Shown: positions 42,744 to 51,576, numbered from the stretch's first letter. The stretch is 64,000 nt of DNA from JADKIH01 sp964595205 (GCA_964595205.1 CAZQOQ010000002.1:124001-188000); one strand, 5' to 3'. Translations and numbers: made by a program. Notes: generated by a model not told the origin, from the sequence alone.

Positions 42744-45653
42744 ATGGCTTCAAATACAATTACAATTCCTTTTAAGTTAGACGGTATTGATTATGCAATT
42801 ACCGGTACTGATACTTTAAACAAGAACGTTTCAACATTAAAGAATAACATTTCCACTGTAAGTACGGGTGGAGGTTTTAAAATCGTTTCATCCGATGTTG
42901 ATAATGCTAATAGCAAGGTTTCCAATTTTGGTTCTAACCTAACTCGTACAACAAAAGAAAGTGGTAAAGCCATTCATGCAATGAGTGAGGGCTTATCATT
43001 TTTTGGTTCACAAAGTGAAAGTGTTGACAAAGTAAGTAAAGCAATTCTTATTCTTTCGGAGTTGATGAAAGCACAAGAATTACTTACTGAAGCCACAGTC
43101 AATGCGGGTAATAAAGGTTTTCTTGGTCAACTTAAAGCCATTGGTCAATTAATCATTGGAAAGAAAGCGGCGCAAACTGCAACACAAGGTTTAGCGGCTG
43201 CACAAACTGCCGAAGCTGCAACCGCTGAAGGTGCAGCCGTTGCAACAACTGGTTTGGGTGCAGCTATTAAAGCTATGCTTGTACCTGCCGCGCTTATATT
43301 AATTGCAGTGGGTGCACTGGTTGGATTGTATGAGGTGTTCAAAGCAAAAGGTGAAGAGGCTACACACATAGTAGATGCACAAGTAAAATCATTTAATCAA
43401 TTGGATGAAGCCGCTCAAAAGATTACACAAACATTTTATGCACTTGAAAAAATAAAAAATCAAGCCGGGCTTTCAACTTTGGAAAAGCAGCTTGATTTAA
43501 ACAAAGCACAAAATGGAACGGCTGAAGACCAACTTGCACTCAATAAAAAAATCATTGAGCAAAAGCAAAAGATTTTAGAAACAAGTATTAGTGAACTTAA
43601 TTCTAATATCCTAAATGCAAAGCTTGCAAAAGATGATTTGTTACCTGCACTTGCACATTATTTAGCTAAGCAAAAGGAATTAACTATTGGTAGTGATGAA
43701 TATAAAGCTAACGAGGAAAAAATAAATGACCTTGTAAAACAACGAAAAGATAAGATTGACCTTATCAATAAAGCGGTTATTGAGCAAAAGGATTTACAAA
43801 GTCAATTAAATATTTCAAAACAGTTTGATGGTAAAATCCTGCAAGCAAATTACAACTATGAAAAGAAGATTGCTAATGAAAAAGAGCGTCAATATCTATT
43901 TGAACAAAAAACAAATTTAGAAAAAGCAAAGACCGCCGCTTTAAATAATGCCAGTGCTACAAATAAACTTAATGTAGATAGTCAAGTACAGGATTTAAAA
44001 TTTGCGGCTGATAAAATTCTCTCAGTCATCGACCCGGATGCAATAAAGCAAAAACAAGACTTGCTTATCAAAGCATTGAATTTAGAGCAACAACAATCTT
44101 TGGATGAATTTCTCAAAACTGAAAGGGAAAAAAGTGATGCAACGATTAAGACCTATGAATTAGAGATTGACAATATTGATAAGAAGATAAAGAATGAACA
44201 TCTATCAGCTTCAACAATTAAGCAGTTAAGAAAGGACCAAAAAGAATATGAGAAATTAATCATCGATGAAATTTATGCATACCAAAAAAAGGTTGATGAT
44301 AAAACTTTGGCTAATAAGAAAGAGACTACACAAAAAACGGTTGACATTCTTATTACAACTACTCAGGGTGCTGCACAAGCACAACTTGAAGAGTTAACCA
44401 CAAAAATAAACGAAGCTGAAGAAAAGTTAACTCATGATATTGAAGGTCATAGCAATGGTCGAATTTTCATTTTCGGTCGTGAAAAGAAAGCTCTTATCAA
44501 TGCATATAAAACCGGTGTTGACCAAATCATTCGTGATATGGAGGCAAGACGTGATGCAATTGTAAATGCATTACGTGCAGCAGGTACACCGGAAGAAGTT
44601 GTACAACAATTTGTTGAAGAAGCAAATAAAGGAATTTCCAATTTAAGAAATGTTGCACTAAAAGGTGGAAAGGATATTGGCAAAGGATTAAGTGATGGTT
44701 TCAAACAAGCATTGGCAGCGGCAAAGCAATTGAATGATGAGGCAATAAATCTTTATCAATCCATTGTTGATTTTCAAAATACAAAGTTAGAAGAGCAAGC
44801 GAAAATATACGAGCAAGAAATTGATATGCTCGAAGAGCAAGCCAATAGAAAAAAACAAATTGTTGATGAAACTAATTCAAGAATTAATTCAATTGAAAAC
44901 CAATTGCAAAATTCAAGAGGCAACAGGCAAAAATATCTATTGGGTTTACTTAATACTGAATTAAGACATAAGAAAGAAGCGCAAAAAGAAGAGCAAGCAA
45001 TTCTAAAGAAGAAAACCGAAAGCGAAAAGAAGTTGGAGGAAATAAGGAAAGAGCAAGCACGTAAACAATTACAACTTGATAAAGCAAGAACAATTAGCAG
45101 TGGAGCACTCGCGGCCATTGAAGCGTATGCAGCCCTTGCAGGTTTGGGACCGGCAGGACCGTTTTTAGGAGCGGCGGCGGCTGCACTTATTGTTGCTGCA
45201 ACTGCAATACAAGTTGCAAACATTCAAGAACAAATTGATAGTTTCGGTGCACAAGGTGGTTTGTTATTGGGTCCATCTCATGCGAATGGAGGTATTAAAG
45301 GTAAAGGTCGTTTTGGCAATATCGAGGTTGAAGGCAATGAGTTTATCGTAAGAAAAGAAGCGGTGAAAAATAATCTATCAGCAATTGCAACAATCAATTC
45401 AAACCCTAATACCAAATTTAATGTTGTACCGGCGGCAAGAAGTACTTCACGTATGATTGGTGCAGCCGGTGGAGTATTGCCAAACTTTGAAGCTATGCAA
45501 AATGCTATTGCAATTGGTTCAAAATCCAACGACAATAGTATAAGCGAAGCAATTAAAGAAGGTATGGAAAATGCTGATATTAGTGTATCGGTTGTTGATA
45601 TAAACAACGGGCAAAAAAGAGTAAAAGTAATTGACCAATTGGCTAAAGTTTAA
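42744..45653 (+). CDS. Tail tape-measure protein
   Basis: 969 aa. Amphipathic/Ala-rich N-terminal part with a hydrophobic segment (AMLVPAALILIAVGALVGLY), long Lys/Glu/Gln coiled coils through residues ~220-800, a second Ala/Gly-rich hydrophobic region (AALAGLGPAGPFLGAAAAAL) and the typical C-terminal GGIKGKGRFGNIEVEGNEFIV. It sets tail length and carries membrane-active segments. Its 3' end is tandemly triplicated (next entry). Confidence 0.88.
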   Translation: MASNTITIPFKLDGIDYAITGTDTLNKNVSTLKNNISTVSTGGGFKIVSSDVDNANSKVSNFGSNLTRTTKESGKAIHAMSEGLSFFGSQSESVDKVSKAILILSELMKAQELLTEATVNAGNKGFLGQLKAIGQLIIGKKAAQTATQGLAAAQTAEAATAEGAAVATTGLGAAIKAMLVPAALILIAVGALVGLYEVFKAKGEEATHIVDAQVKSFNQLDEAAQKITQTFYALEKIKNQAGLSTLEKQLDLNKAQNGTAEDQLALNKKIIEQKQKILETSISELNSNILNAKLAKDDLLPALAHYLAKQKELTIGSDEYKANEEKINDLVKQRKDKIDLINKAVIEQKDLQSQLNISKQFDGKILQANYNYEKKIANEKERQYLFEQKTNLEKAKTAALNNASATNKLNVDSQVQDLKFAADKILSVIDPDAIKQKQDLLIKALNLEQQQSLDEFLKTEREKSDATIKTYELEIDNIDKKIKNEHLSASTIKQLRKDQKEYEKLIIDEIYAYQKKVDDKTLANKKETTQKTVDILITTTQGAAQAQLEELTTKINEAEEKLTHDIEGHSNGRIFIFGREKKALINAYKTGVDQIIRDMEARRDAIVNALRAAGTPEEVVQQFVEEANKGISNLRNVALKGGKDIGKGLSDGFKQALAAAKQLNDEAINLYQSIVDFQNTKLEEQAKIYEQEIDMLEEQANRKKQIVDETNSRINSIENQLQNSRGNRQKYLLGLLNTELRHKKEAQKEEQAILKKKTESEKKLEEIRKEQARKQLQLDKARTISSGALAAIEAYAALAGLGPAGPFLGAAAAALIVAATAIQVANIQEQIDSFGAQGGLLLGPSHANGGIKGKGRFGNIEVEGNEFIVRKEAVKNNLSAIATINSNPNTKFNVVPAARSTSRMIGAAGGVLPNFEAMQNAIAIGSKSNDNSISEAIKEGMENADISVSVVDINNGQKRVKVIDQLAKV

Positions 45654-45720
45654 TCAAATATTGACACCATGTTGGCAAAGGTCTAATCAAATATTGACTA
45701 AGTGTTGGCTAAAGTCTAAG
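45639..45720 (+). repeat. 33-bp tandem repeats of the tape-measure 3' end
   Basis: Units start at 45639, 45672 and 45705 (TTGGCTAAAG-type), exactly 33 bases (11 codons) apart. Each keeps the frame and ends in LAKV followed by TAA, so stops recur in frame at each unit; the third has an extra early stop. Confidence 0.85.
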
Positions 45721-45785
45721 TATTTATTTTCTATCTTTTTTAATCGATATTTATATATAGCTTTTTATTTTCCGATTAAAGTTTT

Positions 45786-45859
45786 AAAAGCCGGTTATCA
45801 TCCATTGAGAGCATAGCTCACAGCCATTTTCAAAAAAATAGATAGCCGGTTTTTCTTTT
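45786..45859 (+). terminator. Terminator of tape-measure transcript
   Basis: AAAAGCCGGTTATC (45786-45799) pairs with GATAGCCGGTTTTT (45841-45854) over 14 positions with two G-U pairs, enclosing a 41-base loop; followed by CTTTTT. Confidence 0.65.
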
Positions 45860-45862
45860 TAT

Positions 45863-45876
45863 CTATTTATTGGTAT
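45863..45876 (+). promoter_or_regulatory. Degenerate late-promoter-like motif
   Basis: CTATTTATTGGTAT, 11 of 14 matches to the late motif and again fused to the ATG (GGTATGGG), but without the upstream AAAC block and overlapping the terminator's T-tract. Confidence 0.35.
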
Positions 45877-46114
45877 GGGAAAGATACTCACATACCAAGA
45901 TAAAATAAATCATCTTAGCGATATACAATTAACCAGTTTCATTGACCACATGATAAGTTATTACATTCACCTGGAAGAGTTTGAAAAATGTGCGAAGCTT
46001 CGCGACCTTATCAATTCAAACTTTAAAGATGTTACAAAATTAAATTTAATCATAAGTATGTACTGGAAAAATATATTTGGAGCTTACTTAGATTTTCTTT
46101 ACAATCAAGAATAA
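45875..46114 (+). CDS. Small 79 aa protein with UVR-like motif
   Basis: ISYYIHLEEFEKCAKLRDLI resembles the UVR motif of UvrB/UvrC and McsA-type proteins (YxxAxxxExFEkAAxLRDxI), a small interaction hairpin. Otherwise unrecognised. Isolated rightward gene converging with the inverted module. Confidence 0.6.
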   Translation: MGKILTYQDKINHLSDIQLTSFIDHMISYYIHLEEFEKCAKLRDLINSNFKDVTKLNLIISMYWKNIFGAYLDFLYNQE

Positions 46115-46141
46115 AATAAACTATATATTTTCTCGTTGTAA

Positions 46142-46675
46142 TCAAGAATAAAGTAAAGCATGACTTTCTTCAATGTATAATGCTAAGAACTTTGCATTTC
46201 CGATAATCAACATTTTATCGTCTTTGTATCTTACTCCAATTTGTTTGATGCATGCACGAAATGTATAATCATCATAACCTAATTGCTTATGAACGTTGAT
46301 AAAATCTTCAACCGTTAGATTTGTCTTTACACTTATACCCAAATCAACTTTCAAATGGTAATAGTCATTACGTGAGAATGATGTTGTAAATTTACCTTTA
46401 GCGTAATGAGAAATATCAGCTAATGGGTTTCCATTTACAATCTTATAACAGTAATGATTGATGTAAGTTTTATTCTCCTTAGTTTTCTCCTTAGTGCTAT
46501 AACTACACTCTACAAAGTCATTAACTTTGAAGTTAGTTAGTAAGTACTGGTTATTCCATAGGGTAAGAAAAACCTTATTTGAATTGCTGTCTTCAATCAT
46601 AAATCTTTGTGTTTTATAACTACCATACGAATTGACTTCATAGATAGCTCTTATATTTCCTTTTATCTTTTCCAT
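46142..46675 (-). CDS. OB-fold (DUF3127-like) single-stranded-nucleic-acid-binding candidate
   Basis: 177 aa. The first ~80 residues (GNIRAIYEVNSYGSYKTQRF, FKVNDFVECSYSTKEK, TYINHYCYKI) match the pattern of DUF3127-type OB folds. The rest is unassigned helical sequence. Located beside a winged-helix protein and short repeats, suggesting a replication or regulation module inverted within late genes. Confidence 0.6.
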   Translation of the reverse strand: MEKIKGNIRAIYEVNSYGSYKTQRFMIEDSNSNKVFLTLWNNQYLLTNFKVNDFVECSYSTKEKTKENKTYINHYCYKIVNGNPLADISHYAKGKFTTSFSRNDYYHLKVDLGISVKTNLTVEDFINVHKQLGYDDYTFRACIKQIGVRYKDDKMLIIGNAKFLALYIEESHALLYS

Positions 46676-46712
46676 TGTTCTTTAGTTTAAATTTTAGAGG
46701 TTAGTTAGCATT

Positions 46713-46775
46713 GCTAATGGGTGTGCTAATGGGTTTAATATTCAATCAATATTGCTAATGGGTATACTAATGGGT
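46713..46775. repeat. Four iteron-like repeats
   Basis: GCTAATGGGT at 46713-46722, 46725-46734 and 46754-46763, plus ACTAATGGGT at 46766-46775. Two pairs with 12-base start-to-start spacing, on one strand, upstream of the OB-fold gene and downstream of the winged-helix gene. Operator or origin iterons. Confidence 0.8.
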
Positions 46776-46877
46776 TATATTTTCTAACTGAATTATAAAT
46801 TGACTTCAGTAAGTTCTTAATCATAACCCAATCCGGAGGTTCAAGAACGCTCGAAATATTTCCATGTGTATTTTCCA

Positions 46878-47642
46878 TTAGATTTTTACTTTAATTAGGT
46901 TAGGGCGGTGTTGATATACGACACCATTTTTTTGATAGATAGGTAATTCCGGGTTTGCATTTCGCATAGCAAGAAACGCTTCACGACTGCATTCTTTAGT
47001 AAGAAGTATAGCCGTTTGGTTTTTGGTCGCAATCTTATTTTGCTTGCTTAGTTTTTGACTCCAATAGTTTCCAACACTTGCACATGTTGAACCCATTAGC
47101 TTTGCAATACCACGTTGTGAGAGTACTACACTATCTCCAAATCCATTGAAAGATTGCTTAGCAATTATACGCAATGACCTGAAACGGTCCCGGTGTTCTT
47201 TAAGGCTATAATTTTTTAAGCTCTTTTCCAATTTGTGTTCTATGGCAAGACTTTGTAAACGCTGATTATCTTTTATCGCTATAGTACGTAAATTTAATTT
47301 CAAGTCTTTTACGGAGTAGAACGTTAGAGAATATCTCAAGTATCTACTGTAATAGACTTTGTAGTGACGGCTAATTGTTTTAAAACTGGAAAGTAAAAGA
47401 GAGCCGTCTTTCTCTATCACTAATCCTTTCTCAAATAATTTATTCAGGTACTTGATATAGGTTTTCTTTACTATACCACATGCATTTGAAATTTCTTTTG
47501 CTCTTACTTTATAGTTGTGGATTGTCCCACCCTCGTACAAGGTTTTTAAGTATAGCAGTATCGATAACATAGTTATCTCATTAGCCTTTATTGCAGCTTC
47601 TGACATGTTAACCGGTACTTGTATCTCAAAACGTTTGAACAT
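46878..47642 (-). CDS. Winged-helix DNA-binding protein (replication initiator or regulator)
   Basis: 254 aa. N-terminal winged-helix segment (YKVRAKEISNACGIVKKTYIKYLNKLFEKGLV), a basic middle and a second helix-turn-helix (LSQRGIAKLMGSTCASVGNYW). Two DNA-binding elements and repeats on both sides suggest a replication initiator or a control protein. No catalytic motif seen. Confidence 0.6.
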   Translation of the reverse strand: MFKRFEIQVPVNMSEAAIKANEITMLSILLYLKTLYEGGTIHNYKVRAKEISNACGIVKKTYIKYLNKLFEKGLVIEKDGSLLLSSFKTISRHYKVYYSRYLRYSLTFYSVKDLKLNLRTIAIKDNQRLQSLAIEHKLEKSLKNYSLKEHRDRFRSLRIIAKQSFNGFGDSVVLSQRGIAKLMGSTCASVGNYWSQKLSKQNKIATKNQTAILLTKECSREAFLAMRNANPELPIYQKNGVVYQHRPNLIKVKI

Positions 47643-47882
47643 ATTAAAATAAAAAACCCATCATAGTTTGGTGCACCTTCTTCTAATCCACACACCAACC
47701 CACAACGGGCAATCATTTCAATTTCTTTGGTGTTTCGTTTTGGACTTTAGAAGGGAAACGAAAACTACTCTTATAAATAGCTTAAAAAATTATTTATTCT
47801 CGAAAAGTTTTAAAATAATTAACTCTAAAAACTATACACAAATATAAGAAATATTATTCAATTTTGGAAGAGTAATTTCAAC

Positions 47883-47942
47883 TTTTTTCGTTGGTTGAAA
47901 TTTTGCACCAACGTTTTTTACTCTTTTTTTCGTTGGTTGAAA
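47883..47942. repeat. 18-bp direct repeat with internal inverted partner
   Basis: TTTTTTCGTTGGTTGAAA at 47883-47900 and again at 47925-47942. Between them ACCAACG (47907-47913) is the inverse of CGTTGGT in both copies. Resembles an operator cluster or origin element. Confidence 0.8.
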
Positions 47943-47974
47943 AAATCGGTCGATGTGGATTCTTAAAAATAAAA

Positions 47975-48004
47975 AAGTCCGGAAACAACCATGCAACCGG
48001 ACTT
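47975..48004 (-). terminator. Minus-facing terminator or attenuator
   Basis: AAGTCCGG/CCGGACTT, 8-bp perfect stem, 14-base loop; minus-strand sequence continues TTTTATTTTTA. There is no minus gene just upstream, so it would attenuate the leader of gene 47642 or end a short RNA starting near 48100. Confidence 0.65.
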
Positions 48005-48113
48005 ATTAACATTAAACCTCAATCTAACTAAAGATTGTTGTTTTAAATTTAAACAGCATCTATAAATATGTAAAAAAAATTCTAAAGCACGTGTGAAAAT
48101 CTTTTTCTCGAAA

Positions 48114-48127
48114 CATTTTATAGGTAT
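48114..48127 (+). promoter_or_regulatory. Phage late-promoter motif, copy 4
   Basis: CATTTTATAGGTAT with GAAAATCTTTTT starting 19 bases upstream; its end forms the ATG (GGTATGG) of the protease gene. Confidence 0.7.
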
Positions 48128-49316
48128 GGAGAAAAATGATTTAAGAAAGCTCGACACTTATCAAATGGTCATCGATGAAAACGATGAGGACAATGGAGTG
48201 TTCACGGCGGCTTTTACGAGTACGCCGGCAATTGAACGCTTAGGAGTATTTCTTAGCACGGATAAAGCACCGGTAAAACTTTCATTCGATAAACCTAAGC
48301 AAGTCATTACATCAAGTTTACTCATTCCGGGAAAACCAATTTACCGTTATGATGCTGCATTGGATTATGAATACAACATTATTTTCTCTGAAGAGGGAAT
48401 AAATAAGATAATGAAAAATGCAATGAGAAAACACTCATTCATTTTTACAACCAATTTAGAACACGAGACCCCTTTAAATGGTCCACGAATAATTGAAAGT
48501 TGGATTGTTGAAGACCCGCAAAAAGATAAGAGCGTAGCACTTGGTATGGACCCTTTACCAAAAGGTACATGGGTAGTTAGTTATTATATACCTGACATTC
48601 ATTTATACAACGACCTTAAAAATAGAAATGTTGGTTTAAGTATAGAGGGATATTTCACGGATATAAAATTACCTGAGTCAGCAAAAGAAAAAATTATTAA
48701 ACAAAGTAAAACAACAAGTACAATGAATGAGAATTTATTTACAATGATTAACAACAAACTAAATAAGCTTTTGAAAGCTTCAAAAGTTGAAATGGTAGAT
48801 TTCACAACCAAAGAAGGTCAAACTTTAAATGTTGATGATACAACCGGTGTTGCAACTATTGCCGGTCAACCTGCACCGGATGCAGTATATGAATTAGAAG
48901 ATGGTTCAACAATTACGGTGAAAGATAGCATTGCAATTAACATGCAACCTGCACCAGTTGACAACAAAATTAATGAAGAGCAAATTGAAACACCTGCAAG
49001 CGAAGTTGTAGAACCTGCCACAAACGAGGTTGAAGTTGAAGCAAGCACGGAAATTGATGAACTCAAAGCAAAGGTTGAAGAGCTTACAAAAGCATTAGCT
49101 GATACACAACACTTGAAGCAAGCCAATGAGGCTTTACTTAGTGAGATTGCTGCACTCAAAGAAAAGAATGAAAACCTTTCTACTGAGAATGTAAGACTTT
49201 CTAAACAACCGGCTGCACAACCTATTAATGTAACACCTGCAAGTAAGAATGTAGATATATCTACAATGCCACTTCATGAAAGAATGGCTTATCAAGCTAT
49301 GAATGGTCGGTTCTAA
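48126..49316 (+). CDS. XkdF-like prohead protease fused to scaffold-like coiled coil
   Basis: 396 aa from ATG 48126 (ATG 48165, MVIDENDED, is an alternative). Residues ~10-210 match the XkdF-type phage protease pattern (FTSTPAIERLGVFLS, SSLLIPGKPIYR, GTWVVSYYIPD, NVGLSIEGYF). The C-terminal third is a long coiled coil (residues ~310-370) like a scaffold. Cleaves or organises the major capsid protein in the prohead. The neighbouring capsid gene supports this. Confidence 0.75.
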   Translation: MEKNDLRKLDTYQMVIDENDEDNGVFTAAFTSTPAIERLGVFLSTDKAPVKLSFDKPKQVITSSLLIPGKPIYRYDAALDYEYNIIFSEEGINKIMKNAMRKHSFIFTTNLEHETPLNGPRIIESWIVEDPQKDKSVALGMDPLPKGTWVVSYYIPDIHLYNDLKNRNVGLSIEGYFTDIKLPESAKEKIIKQSKTTSTMNENLFTMINNKLNKLLKASKVEMVDFTTKEGQTLNVDDTTGVATIAGQPAPDAVYELEDGSTITVKDSIAINMQPAPVDNKINEEQIETPASEVVEPATNEVEVEASTEIDELKAKVEELTKALADTQHLKQANEALLSEIAALKEKNENLSTENVRLSKQPAAQPINVTPASKNVDISTMPLHERMAYQAMNGRF

Positions 49317-49342
49317 CTGAAATGAAAATTTAAAATGTAAAA

Positions 49343-49356
49343 CATTTTATAGGTAT
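49343..49356 (+). promoter_or_regulatory. Phage late-promoter motif, copy 5
   Basis: CATTTTATAGGTAT with GAAAATTTAAAA starting 19 bases upstream, 43 bases before the capsid ATG. Confidence 0.7.
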
Positions 49357-49398
49357 ACAAGAGAAAAACAAAAACAAAAAAAACTAAATAATTACACA

Positions 49399-50334
49399 AT
49401 GAGTAATTTAAAGAAAATTGATTTAACAAACATTACAATTTCTTCAACCTATGCAGGTGAAGGAGCTACGCCATTTATTTCGGCTTTACTTTTTCAAGGT
49501 AAAACACTTGCAAATAACTGGGTAAACATCATGCCTAACATTCGTTATAAGGCAGTTGTTCAAAAAGTTGATACCGGTAACTTAATCCAAGCATACGCTG
49601 AGGCATTTAACGCATCCGGTACAATTACTAAAGCTGAAACAGTTATTACATTAACTGACTTAATGGTTAACGTTTCATGGCCAAAGAAACAACTTGTTAG
49701 TGATTGGGCTTCACAATATTTTGTTGGAGACGCAACACACGAGACAAGCAACGATTTTAATTCTTACGTATTGGATTACATTCCACGTAAAGCAAGTGAG
49801 CAAATCGAGTACAATCTTTGGAGAGGTAACATGACCGGTTCAAGTGCAACCATTTCAGGTTATACATTATTTGACGGTCTCTTAAGAAAGATTGACCAAG
49901 CGGTACCAAATCGTTTTACTGTAACAGCTATCACAAAAGGTAATGTTATTGCAAACTTGGATGCAGCTTACAATACATGCTTATCAAACTGCTCTCAAAT
50001 TCTTGACCAGTCTCCATGTTTCTATGTAAGCAACAAGACCGGTGGATTATTTTCACAAGCACAACAAGTAACGGACTCTCGTTATACAACTGAGGCAGGA
50101 GTAATGAAATACTTAGGTTATGAGGTTCGTGTTGTACCGGGTATGTGCGATGATATGATTGTATTTACTGTTCCTGACAACTTAAGATTTGGTACTCTAT
50201 TAGTTGATGACTTTAATAGTGTAACAGTAAAAGACATGTTGGAAAGCAATCTTGATTTATCTATTCGTTGTAGAATGGACTTCAAATGTGCAACGGCATG
50301 TATTTACGGGGCTGAGGTCGTTTTCGGTAAGTAA
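49399..50334 (+). CDS. Major capsid protein
   Basis: 311 aa. Follows the protease; has its own late promoter and a hairpin behind it. Sequence pattern (VLDYIPRKASEQIEYNLWRGN, GVMKYLGYEVRVVPGM, LDLSIRCRMDFKCATACIYG) fits HK97-fold capsid proteins of Bacteroidota phages, with a C-terminal P-domain-like strand run. Assembles the icosahedral head. Confidence 0.82.
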   Translation: MSNLKKIDLTNITISSTYAGEGATPFISALLFQGKTLANNWVNIMPNIRYKAVVQKVDTGNLIQAYAEAFNASGTITKAETVITLTDLMVNVSWPKKQLVSDWASQYFVGDATHETSNDFNSYVLDYIPRKASEQIEYNLWRGNMTGSSATISGYTLFDGLLRKIDQAVPNRFTVTAITKGNVIANLDAAYNTCLSNCSQILDQSPCFYVSNKTGGLFSQAQQVTDSRYTTEAGVMKYLGYEVRVVPGMCDDMIVFTVPDNLRFGTLLVDDFNSVTVKDMLESNLDLSIRCRMDFKCATACIYGAEVVFGK

Positions 50335-50353
50335 TAAATCAACAAATAAATAC

Positions 50354-50377
50354 GAGTGCTATAGAGATATAGCACTC
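50354..50377 (+). terminator. Hairpin after major capsid gene
   Basis: GAGTGCTAT/ATAGCACTC, 9-bp stem, 6-base loop, 20 bases after the capsid stop. No clear T-tract follows, so it may stabilise or partly terminate the capsid mRNA. Confidence 0.6.
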
Positions 50378-50409
50378 ACATTAATAATAACTTTTAAAAA
50401 TTTTAATAC

Positions 50410-50907
50410 ATGGCATATTGTTATATAACGGGTGGTACAGTTACCGCATGCGACTACGGTCTTGGAGGTATTACCGATTTATGGATTGGTAATAAAGAAA
50501 CCATTACCGGATTAACTGCAACTGCAATTTCAGTTTCAGGTAGCGCAAAAATGTATAAGTGTCAATTCGAGCCTAACACTGGTTTCTACACTGTAGAATT
50601 AGTGCCGGGCGTAATTAAACACGTCAACCAACAAATCGGTTTTCAAGTTTGGTCTGAAGGTCAATCGACAAATGATTTGGCAAGCGCACTTGACCTTGGT
50701 AGATTTGTTGCAATTGCAAAATCAAGAAGTACGGGAAAGAAATTTATCTTTGGTCGTACTGGTTCAGGCTTACAAGCTGCAACTGTTACCACAAACTCAG
50801 GCACACAAGACAGTGACCAAAACTTGGGATTGATTGTAACTCTTTCTTGCGCAAGCACGGAGAGACCACTTGAATATACTGGAAGTGATTCAAGTATTCC
50901 GGTCTAA
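50410..50907 (+). CDS. Tail-tube-like protein, paralogue 1
   Basis: 165 aa, beta-rich. CDYGLGGITDLWIGN near the start, FYTVELVPGV and GTQDSDQNLGLIVTLSC near the end; the layout resembles siphovirus major tail proteins. It shares the pattern with the next gene (CDEYVIGGIKKLYITN; GTSEDDNKVDVTFSLTS). Confidence 0.62.
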   Translation: MAYCYITGGTVTACDYGLGGITDLWIGNKETITGLTATAISVSGSAKMYKCQFEPNTGFYTVELVPGVIKHVNQQIGFQVWSEGQSTNDLASALDLGRFVAIAKSRSTGKKFIFGRTGSGLQAATVTTNSGTQDSDQNLGLIVTLSCASTERPLEYTGSDSSIPV

Positions 50908-50957
50908 TAAACTTTAATAAAGAAGTATTTTCTCTTATTATATATTTCGGTTTATCC

Positions 50958-50994
50958 AAAGGCAATTCATGAAAATGGGTTGCCTTTCGTTTTT
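50958..50994 (+). terminator. Terminator after tail-tube paralogue 1
   Basis: AAAGGCAA/TTGCCTTT, 8-bp stem, 14-base loop, then CGTTTTTT. Confidence 0.85.
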
Positions 50995-51015
50995 TAAAAC
51001 AATTCTTATTCTATT

Positions 51016-51029
51016 CATTTTATAGGTAT
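51016..51029 (+). promoter_or_regulatory. Phage late-promoter motif, copy 6
   Basis: CATTTTATAGGTAT with AAAACAATTCT starting 20 bases upstream; 13 bases before the next ATG. Directly follows a terminator. Confidence 0.7.
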
Positions 51030-51042
51030 AAGATAATGTTTC

Positions 51043-51576
51043 ATGAGTAGTTTAATCACAAGTTCAATTTATAATTGCGATGAATATGTAATAGGTGGAA
51101 TAAAGAAATTATATATAACCAATAATAGTTCTATTTCAGCTATCACATTTTCAAGTAGCGATTTGACAAATACAACCGTAACGAATTTTGTACCGTTCGC
51201 ACCTGCAAGCAATATTACATGGTATCAATATTCAATTACACCGGGTGCAACATTTTATACCGGCGAAAACAATATTACACCTAATGGATTTTTAATTAGT
51301 AAATCCTTTAGCATACAATTCAATAAACTCACACCTGCTAAGCGTTCAACTCTTTTAGAGCACATTAGAGCTTGGAATAACATTACAATTGCATTTCAAG
51401 ATAGCACGGCGGACCAATGGTGGGTTATTGGTGAAGAACCGGGATTTGGTTTACGGGTTTCTAAATATTTGGAAACAACCGGTACGAGTGAAGATGATAA
51501 TAAAGTTGATGTTACATTTTCTCTTACTTCAAGATACCCGGTAAGAGCTATTTCTAATTCTTATATCGTTCAATAA
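51043..51576 (+). CDS. Tail-tube-like protein, paralogue 2
   Basis: 177 aa, beta-rich, with a helical segment (LTPAKRSTLLEHIRAWNNITI) and WWVIGEEPGFGLRVSKYLETTGTSEDD, typical of phage tail tube proteins. Paralogous to the gene at 50410, under its own promoter. Overlaps the fibre gene by one base. Confidence 0.62.
   Translation: MSSLITSSIYNCDEYVIGGIKKLYITNNSSISAITFSSSDLTNTTVTNFVPFAPASNITWYQYSITPGATFYTGENNITPNGFLISKSFSIQFNKLTPAKRSTLLEHIRAWNNITIAFQDSTADQWWVIGEEPGFGLRVSKYLETTGTSEDDNKVDVTFSLTSRYPVRAISNSYIVQ

Larger units (their letters stand above)
47643..48113. other. Divergent regulatory region
   Basis: 471 bases between the leftward winged-helix gene and the rightward protease gene. Holds the TTGGTTG repeats (47883-47942), a minus-facing terminator (47975-48004), GGTGCACC palindrome (47670-47677) and the late promoter at its right edge. 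No supported coding frame. Confidence 0.6.

Noticed and set aside
44774..45607. Long minus-strand frames opposite the tape measure
   Set aside because: Ala/Ser/Cys-rich shadows of the biased tape-measure codons.
46102..46158. Repeated AATCAAGAATAAA near two converging gene ends
   Set aside because: Short, A+T-rich, and explained by overlapping stop/codon sequence of both genes; no clear function.
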